A stretch of 64,000 nucleotides of DNA, from assembly GCA_022702705.1 (NCBI GenBank), contig CM040431.1:25623623-25687622 (forward strand), written 5' to 3'. Within the stretch, counting starts at the first letter, position 1. Each line of letters opens with the position of its first letter. Positions 57,557 through 64,000 of the stretch are shown here, piece after piece. The notes under the pieces are model-generated. The model had not been told where the DNA came from. It saw only the letters and a program-made list of their open reading frames with translations, and did no database searches. The position numbers were made by a program, and so were the translations under genes. The DNA comes from Papilionanthe hookeriana x Papilionanthe teres (lineage: Eukaryota > Streptophyta > Magnoliopsida > Asparagales > Orchidaceae).

Positions 57557-58129
57557 AAGGAGAAATAGGTGGAGAGATTGATTGTGATTGTTAAGTTTGT
57601 TGTGATTTGATATTGGTTTATGTGGAAATGTTTATGAGTGTTTATGTGTTTATGAGATATGAGTGTTTGTTGTTGATGTTTATTTTCTGTATTTTCTTGA
57701 GCCTTATCTTGAAATTTTGGAATGAATGAAATGAAGTAAAGTTTGGATTGTTATTTGTTTAATATTTGAATTGTAATCATTTGGAACCTTTTAGATTTTA
57801 TTTGAATATAATTTTCTAGAAGATGTTTGATAAAGATTAACAGTTAGTTTTAGGCTTACAGATGTTAAAATCACCTAACTTTAAAAATATAAAAATTTAA
57901 AAAAAAATTTGAAATATTTGGTGATTCTGCCGCCTAGGTGCCAGATCTAGCGCCTAAGCGCAAGTTCACCTGGACCGAATTTCGGCCTTTAAAATTGACC
58001 CAACCCCATTTCCACTCCTAAGCTTCATCTTCCTCGCCCATTTTTGCAAAAAACCAAATCTAGGGTTCCATTTTGAGCAAGATTTGAAGGGTTTCGACGC
58101 GTTTTGACTTCGGATTTCAACTTCTCAAG

Positions 58130-58318
58130 GTTAGATCTACATTTTAAGTTAATTTTTACCATGGATTTTTCTACTTTTGCAAAGTGCCAATTTTGTAGAA
58201 TAAATTTTTATTTTTAGAAGAAAAATCCATGGATTTAGGTTTGATTTAGTAAGGTGAGTTTTTATGTAGTGTGATTTTATATTTTTTAAGATTTATTGGA
58301 ATTATTTACAAAGTTTAG
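58130..58318 (+). other. Candidate intron before the third ORF of C
   Basis: CAAG|GTTAGATC donor; TTTACAAAGTTTAG|GA acceptor, ATG at 58,321. Interval 189 bp and T-rich, collinear with 40,844-41,035 in B. Confidence 0.45.
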
Positions 58319-58320
58319 GA

Positions 58321-59468
58321 ATGACACCTAAATCCAAGCGGGGTAAGGAGCACAATGAATTTGATCAAACAAGGTTTACGAGTGAGAGTTCACAAGTTCG
58401 TTACAACGAATTTGCTACTGTTCTCAAATTCATTGTTGAAAGAAGTTTCTATCATCTCGGTGGTTCGATCAAGCATGTTATTGCTGTCAGACAGTGGGAG
58501 CAGTTCTGCTATTTTTCTGCAGTGGCGATTATTTCTTTAGTTCGGGAGTTCTATGTGAATTTTCCAGAAACAACTGATTTTGAAGTTTATGTGAGGGGGA
58601 CAACAGTTGAATTCACTCCAGAAGTGATCAACATATTTTATGGCTTGCCTCCAGTGACAGACTGCTTCTATGATAATTTTTCCTTCTGAGAGAGAGCTCG
58701 ATGAGATTCTGGCTTATTTGACTGATGGAAGAGGAGCCTGAAAAATCAAAAACAATAAACAGGTAAATTTCTCCTCTTCAATGCTTAATGCTACTTCTAA
58801 AGCCTGGCATTATTTTATTTCTGCTTGTCTCCTTCCGTCAAACCACTTGAGTGAGGTGACGAAAGAGAGAGCTATTCTGAACTATTGCATTTAAAAATTA
58901 AGCCTATAGATGTGGGAGCAATTATTTATGATGCTATTAGCACTTCTGCTATAGGAAGTGTTATTTCTGGTTTAGGATTTTCGGATCTCATTTTCTCGAT
59001 TTGCAAGAATGCTAGTGTTTCTTATTCCATATCTGAAGAGCATCTTAAGCCACTAAAGCTAATAGGAAAATCTCATGTTGATATTTATGGAAAAACTAAA
59101 GTCAGAGTACTGGTGCATATCCTTCTTCTGTGCCTTCAACTTCTGCTTCTATGCCTTCAACTTCTACATCTGAGCCTCCACTTGATGTGTGGAACACTGT
59201 TTGTGAGAGATATATGGAGCATCAAAGTGATTTATTCTTGATGAATTGCAGAATAGATGAGATGGATAGCAAATTTGATCATGTATTAGACTATTTACAG
59301 AGGAAGAGTGACTATGATGGGGAGTATAATGAAGCACTGGTAAAATTTTTGAAGGGTGATAGGAATATTGAATTTCCTACATGTCCTAAATTCACCCCTT
59401 GGATCAACCCCAGAAGTCCTATTTCTGACGATTTTTCTGACAATGAGGAGGTGACTGAGAATGATTAG
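58321..59468 (+). pseudogene. Element C third ORF ('putative plant transposon protein' type)
   Basis: Open for 122 codons: MTPKSKRGKEHNEFDQTRFT, YNEFATVLKFIVERSFYHLG, RQWEQFCYFSAVAIISLVRE, FEVYVRGTTVEFTPEVINIF, YGLPPV. A frameshift at about 58,686 leads to SSMLNATSKAWHYFISACLL, then 58885-59241 (KPIDVGAIIYDAISTSAIGS, GLGFSDLIFSICKNASV) and 59130-59468 (Ser/Thr/Pro-rich PSTSASMPSTSTSEPP, DEMDSKFDHVLDYLQRK, end DDFSDNEEVTEND). The best version here of the env-position ORF. Function unknown. Confidence 0.75.
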
Positions 59469-60719
59469 ACTTTATATTTGCTTTGCTTTGTTGATGTGCT
59501 TGTTATATGTGTCTATTACTTTTCATGTTTTATTGTACTGATTGAGAACTTGCAGTAACTCAGTTTATTTATGTATTCAGATTACTTAGACTTAGTCCTT
59601 TTTCATGCGCTCGTTTATTTTTAATTTAGCACATTTAATTTTCATGTGTTACTTATTTAGCTATTTTGTTAGATATCTATTCCTGCTTATATTAGCACTG
59701 TTTTAAATACCTTTAAATGTTATACATTTTCTTCCTGCTTAGTTTGAATTTTCATAGGAAAAATATTAAAAACTTATTAAAAGAATTAAGTTTGGGGGAG
59801 GGAAATGAACTTAAATTTAAATTTTTACTTGTCCTTAATAAACAATACTTTCAAAACTTAATAACATAACCTATGGAATAGAAGTTAATTTAAGATAGAT
59901 ATACTATTGTTTTCATGAATGTTATAATAAACTTATAAAATTATTTTTAAATAATAAAGGATAATTTTAAAATTTTAATTATTTAATAAAATGATGTTAG
60001 AATTTTGATTCAAATATCTAAATTAAAAATGTTGTATTTTTGAAAGTATTAAGAAATCTAGATGTTTACTTAAAAAGATGGAATTGAAACTCTATGAAAA
60101 ATAGTTTTACTAAACACATATTCATTAAGTGAAAAATGTGTTAAGTCTTTAAATATAAGTTAAGGATAGTAAAGTTCATTATCATTTATAGACCATCCAG
60201 ATATAGTAATCCTCACTTAATAAAAAAAAGAGAAAAAAAGAAAAAAGATTTAAAATAATTTCAGAAAAAGAAAAGAAAAATATATAGGATTAGAAAGCAA
60301 TCCAAAATATAAAAAGAAAAATTTAAGTGAGGAGAAGCTTGAGGAAAAGCCTAAATAAAAAATTAGCTTCACTTGGATTATTTTATAGGAAGAGACCTAA
60401 TGCAAATTTTTTCTTAAAGTCTTATGTATAAGTAGAGTTATCATGAAAATCTTTTTCCTGTAAATTATCTATATATTCTTAATATGACAAAATGCAATTA
60501 TTTTTGAAATAGATAGAAGAAGAAAGTTTTTAACACTTATATATTAAATATTTTACATATTTTGGTTTTAGCCTAAGTTATTCAAAAAGCTTTTTAAGTT
60601 TCATTATTTTATTTATAAAACAAAACGTATAGAAGTCTTAAAGAAAGTTTTCTCAATATATTATATTTTTAGTAGTAAAAGGTTACTTGAGGACAAGTAA
60701 CGTTTAAGTTTGGGGGAAT
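59469..60719 (+). other. 3' UTR of C with two polypurine tracts
   Basis: No gene. Internal tract AAGTTTGGGGGAGGG at about 59,789; an A/G run at 60,222-60,390; hairpin GTTACTTGAGGACAAGTAAC at 60,682-60,701; terminal tract AAGTTTGGGGGAA at 60,706-60,718. Confidence 0.8.
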
Positions 60720-62511
60720 TGATCCGCCCTAAAATTGCATAGAATTTTACATCAAAATTCTATTAATATTTTAAGGATATTACGCTTTAATGAAAGGTAT
60801 TTCTTATGTTTTAATTGCAGGTACAACAAAATGAGTTTATAAAGAAAAAGAGTTAAAAAGGAGCAAAAATGAGCCAAAAAGAGCAAAGAAGCTGATTATG
60901 GCGCCTAGGCGCCAAATCTGGAGCCTAGTCGCTAAATCTAGCTCCTAGGCGCCAGACACAGCAGATTAATTCTAGAGATTTCTTGACGGTTATTAGATGG
61001 TTATTGACGCTTTCAAACCAATCTAGAAGCCCCTGGACATTTTCCCACATGTTATAAACTAAATGCAATGAAAATAGACACGGGAGAGCAATTATTAAAC
61101 AAAGAGGTGCGACCTAAATGTGAAGGGGTGCATCCATTCGCGCAGTGATCTGGCGCCTAGAAGCCAAAACTGGTGCCTAGGCGCCGCCGTTAAATTCTAG
61201 AACATTAAATGAATGTGGACGAATTTTGAATAGGTGCCTTAAGCAACCCTTGGTCATTTATGGAGATCTATAATTAGAGGACCATTTCTACAGCAAGGTG
61301 TGTGTGGAGTGTACAAAGTGTGTTAGAGTGAGTGAGTAGTGTGTAAGGGAGAATTAATTAAGAGTGTTAAGTGTCTTCTTTTTTATTTTAGTGAGTGTTA
61401 AGTGTCTTCTTCTTTATTTTAGTGAGTGTTTAGTGTGGATTGAAGAGTCAAAGTCCTGTTAAAGTCTGTGGAGTCAGAGAAACTTCAAAGGATTGCTTGG
61501 ATTACATTCCAGATAAGTATTTATATCTTGTTTCTTAAGTTTAGCACTTTGGATTTAAGTTTTATGAATATGATTTGTGGTGTAATTTCTATGCTTTCTG
61601 AGTAGTCTTCTTTTCTTTCTCCCTACAAATATGAAATGAATTAATAACAGAATTAAATTATATTTAAGAACTTAATTTATTTTCTAAAAAAATTATGATG
61701 ATGTTATACCTAATCTTAATTTACTTTACAAATTGCCTCTTGTATTGTTAAAAACTGTGGAGAATTCTTAAGATCTGACCGTGGGCTAAGCAATTCTTAA
61801 CTTGTATGTATCACATTTCTCTTAAAGGGGAGGTGCAAATAAATTGGGAGATAATCTTTAATGGGTGTAGAATTGATTTTGTTTTTAGTGTGACAGACTA
61901 AATTCAATCAATTTGGTTTTACAAAAGAGGTGACGGGTCACTAGTAGGCCATACCGTAGGCAACTATTTGGGGGGAGGTGGGGAGACCTAGTAGTGAGAG
62001 TCTAGAAATTTGTCCCTTTCTACTAATAATACATCCTAATCCAATCTTTAAAAGCTAGCTAATGTTCTTTATGACCTGGACCAAAGGGTAAAGGATATAT
62101 ATGCTCCTATTTGTCACAAAACCACATTTTCAAGTTCTCAACTAATTTGATTTGCTTATTAATCATGGAATATTTCATATGGGAAAGAATCTTTGTTTAT
62201 TGTTATATCACTAGTTAATTTTCATATTATGCATATTTTAATTAGTTTTAAATTTAAAGATTTTAAATATTACTTTTCTTTCTTTTAATTAAATTAATCC
62301 TCGTGGGATCAATATCTGGGATTTTAAAAAGAAAACACTATATTACTTGAAACGATACGTATACTTGCGTAGTACTCCTAGTGTGTGATTTATATTTTAT
62401 TATAAAATCTTTAATCTTTAATTATCGTACATTAACCGCTTAATCAGATTTGGGGTCATGTTTGGCCATAAATTAATAAGCTAATTTACTTACGTAATTA
62501 CGATCGGGTGA
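60720..62511 (+). repeat. 3' LTR of C
   Basis: TGATCCGCCCTAAAATTGCA start; ends GATCGGGTGA where the other copies have GGGTCA. It carries TGGCGCCTAGGCGCCA (60,899-60,914), a TATA site changed to TATAATTA (61,269), and a 31-bp tandem duplication (61,364-61,425) not in the other two LTRs. Confidence 0.85.
61364..61425 (+). repeat. 31-bp tandem duplication in 3' LTR of C
   Basis: GTGTTAAGTGTCTTCTT... repeated directly at 61,364 and 61,395, differing by one base. It is single in the LTRs at 19,749 and 43,285, so it arose after the three LTRs separated. Confidence 0.85.
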
Positions 62512-62827
62512 TAAGAGTGGTTGACTTGAGAAGTTGTGCATTTAAATTAAAATTTAGAAATATTAAAATTGTGCGCTAGCGCCAAAGCACTAAAACCCGC
62601 GCTTAAGCGTGAGCAAACCTAAGATCCTTGCAACAGTCGCGCTTAAGCACCACAATAGTCTCGCTTAAGCGTCGGTTTATGACAGTTTTAAGTGCCGAAA
62701 ACTACCATTTCTCCTCATTTCATCTTCTTCTTCCTCAAGCTTTCACAGTTTTACATCTAGGGCATCCCTATAAGGGAAGATTTCTTGGTGGATTCGAGCC
62801 AAATTCATTGGATTTCATCTTCTCAAG
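62512..62827 (+). other. Element A spacer and leader of its third ORF
   Basis: Continues element A across the B/C complex: the order matches 40,560-40,843 of B (AT-rich spacer, palindromes, CTTCATCTTCTTCC leader). Palindrome variants at 62,571-62,672 include GTGCGCTAGCGCC, GCGCTTAAGCGTGAGC, GCGCTTAAGCACC and CGCTTAAGCG. Confidence 0.7.
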
Positions 62828-63034
62828 GTTAGAGCTTCTATTTTATGTAAAATTTTTTATTTCACCATGAATTTTGAGTTCATTATGAAAATCTCAAAAA
62901 TTTACTGTTCATTGTGAAAATTTGATGAAACTTGATGGATTTTACATGGAAGAGTGAGTTTAAGCTTTTAGAAGTTAGATCTAGTGAGTTAGAGTTGATT
63001 TTGAAATTTATTGTGAATTTTTTGAAATTTTCAG
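62828..63034 (+). other. Candidate intron before the third ORF of A
   Basis: CAAG|GTTAGAGC donor, TTGAAATTTTCAG|A acceptor, ATG at 63,036. 207 bp. Its body has diverged from B and C, yet both splice sites are kept. Confidence 0.45.
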
Positions 63035-63035
63035 A

Positions 63036-63413
63036 ATGGAACCAAGAATGAAAGGAGCAATGGAAGGCTACATTTGATTCGAACAAGTTTGTGAGTTCTA
63101 AGGCTCAAGATCGTTATGACGATGCACTGCAATCGAAGAAGTTATTTCCTGAGCGATGTATTAAAAATTCGGGCAGAGAAGTAGATGACTTAATTGTCCA
63201 CCGATAGTGGGATTGATTCTGTTGTTTCTGTGCTGTTACGGTGATCTCTGTAGTTAGGGAGTTTCATGAAAATTTCTCTGAATATGAAGATGATCTGGTG
63301 ATGGTCAGAGGGAAGACAGTAGCTTTCTCTCCAGAGGTGATCCTTTCGTTTTACCAACTGTCTACAGATACAATGTGTTTTTATTCTAATTACAATCCTA
63401 CTAATGAGGAGAT
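63036..63413 (+). pseudogene. Element A third ORF, N-terminal part, interrupted by G4
   Basis: MEPRMKGAMEG-like start with frame breaks, FDSNKFVSSKAQDRYDDAL, then open from 63,241: VISVVREFHENFSEYEDDLV, MVRGKTVAFSPEVILSFYQL, then CFYSNYNPTNEEI at the G4 junction. The VREF...VRG..V.FSPE pattern is the same domain as in B and C. Confidence 0.7.
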
Positions 63414-63501
63414 TGTCGGCATATTTTTAGGTTAAGTGTTGTATTTTGAAAAGGGGTCGCCTACAGAAATTGTTGGCGAATTTTAAATTTTAAGTTTAAT
63501 T

Positions 63502-63541
<40 letters not shown>

Positions 63542-64000
63542 AGAAAGTAACTTTTGGTTTTGAAAATAATTTTAAATTTAAAAATTTTAAGATATGAAAT
63601 TAAACCGATCTCACATCTCAAATAGTTTATATAAATGAGCACCGCACCACAAACCGTGTATCTATCCCGAAGAATAGACACACTGCTTGATGATAGGGCT
63701 CGATTAAATAAACTAGAAGATTTGTGACATCCGTTTGGTCTGCAAACCAATTTTATGAGCCGACAAGTTCCCCTGCTTGATATAAAGGAATTAAGTAGGG
63801 TTTATATTACCTGGGTTCTTAAAGTTCCCTATAAGGGCAAGCCCCTATAGTTAATTACATCTTAAATGACGGGAATCATTTAAGAAGACTCTCAATAATG
63901 ATCAGTGATTTTGCTCTCAAGAATTTCAAAGTTTAAAGTTTTCAAAGGATTGGATTTTGGAAATTTCAAAAGGGATTAGCTCAAATTTGAAACAGTTTAT
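63414..64000 (+). mobile_element. Giant LTR-like element G, copy 4 (5' end only)
   Basis: TGTCGGCATATTTTTAGG at 63,414, following GAGAT (63,409-63,413, expected left duplication). Collinear with the first 585 bp of copy 2, including a (TA)n tract at 63,506-63,538 and the GAGCACCGCACCACAAACCG stretch. It runs out of the window. Confidence 0.85.

Noticed and set aside
58321..59468. Third ORF as a true envelope glycoprotein
   Set aside because: It is in the env position, but I see no signal peptide, transmembrane helix or cysteine pattern, so only the position is env-like.
62628..62870. 80-codon frame upstream of A third ORF
   Set aside because: Runs through the palindromes, the CT-rich leader and into the candidate intron; not matched in B or C.
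1..64000. G1 (window start) and G4 (window end) as the two LTRs of one giant element enclosing the window
   Set aside because: G1 is followed by mid-gag sequence rather than a PBS, G4 interrupts a third ORF rather than following a PPT, and G2 and G3 have their own perfect duplications. That G1 begins and G4 ends at nearly the same internal offset is a window coincidence.

Overview
This window is plant nuclear DNA made almost entirely of nested retrotransposons. Several things point to repeat-dense, probably pericentromeric plant heterochromatin: Ty3/gypsy gag-pol polyproteins of the Athila/Tat type, primer-binding sites complementary to plant tRNA-Asp, a plant L1-type LINE with a DUF4283/CCHC ORF1, and a lack of any host gene, tRNA or rRNA that I can see. 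Every coding region is broken by stops or frameshifts, so all are called pseudogenes. The species cannot be told.

Layers, oldest first. Element A (+, Athila-like) is the substrate. Its pieces are 6483-11064 (gag to integrase), 18436-19748 (end of pol, spacer) and 62512-63413 (leader and start of a third ORF). Three copies of a giant non-coding LTR-like element G lie inside A: G1 (1-6482), G2 (11065-18435, perfect 5-bp duplication GGATC) and G4 (63414 to the window end). Also inside A sits a two-unit Athila-like complex, B+C (19749-62511), laid out as LTR - internal B - shared LTR - internal C - LTR. A LINE (21544-35682) sits in the leader of B, and its 3' end is fused to B's gag by a deletion. 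Element D (22902-32516, minus strand, two LTRs) interrupts ORF1 of that LINE. G3 (46830-53158, minus strand, perfect duplication TAGCA) interrupts the gag-protease boundary of C.

Gene content. A, B and C share one plan: LTR, tRNA-Asp PBS, (TA)n leader, gag, protease, RT, RNase H, integrase, a conserved GGGAGGCAACCC hairpin, a small coiled-coil ORF, an intron-like leader, a third ORF (env-position 'putative plant transposon protein' type), two polypurine tracts and an LTR. D keeps LTRs, PBS, gag and protease, but RT, RNase H and integrase are replaced by an unrecognised charged ORF of about 205 codons. D is therefore a non-autonomous derivative that would need enzymes from B/C-like relatives.

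Most unusual signals: (1) the 6.3-7.4 kb G family, with TG...CA ends and 5-bp duplications but no internal domain, read here as giant solo LTRs; (2) clusters of 14-18 bp palindromes of the form CTGGCGCCTAGGCGCCAG in the LTRs and spacers, whose variants stay palindromic through paired changes; (3) the pol-replacing ORF of D; (4) a candidate intron ending two bases before the third ORF in A, B and C; (5) a compensated hairpin at the 5' end of G.
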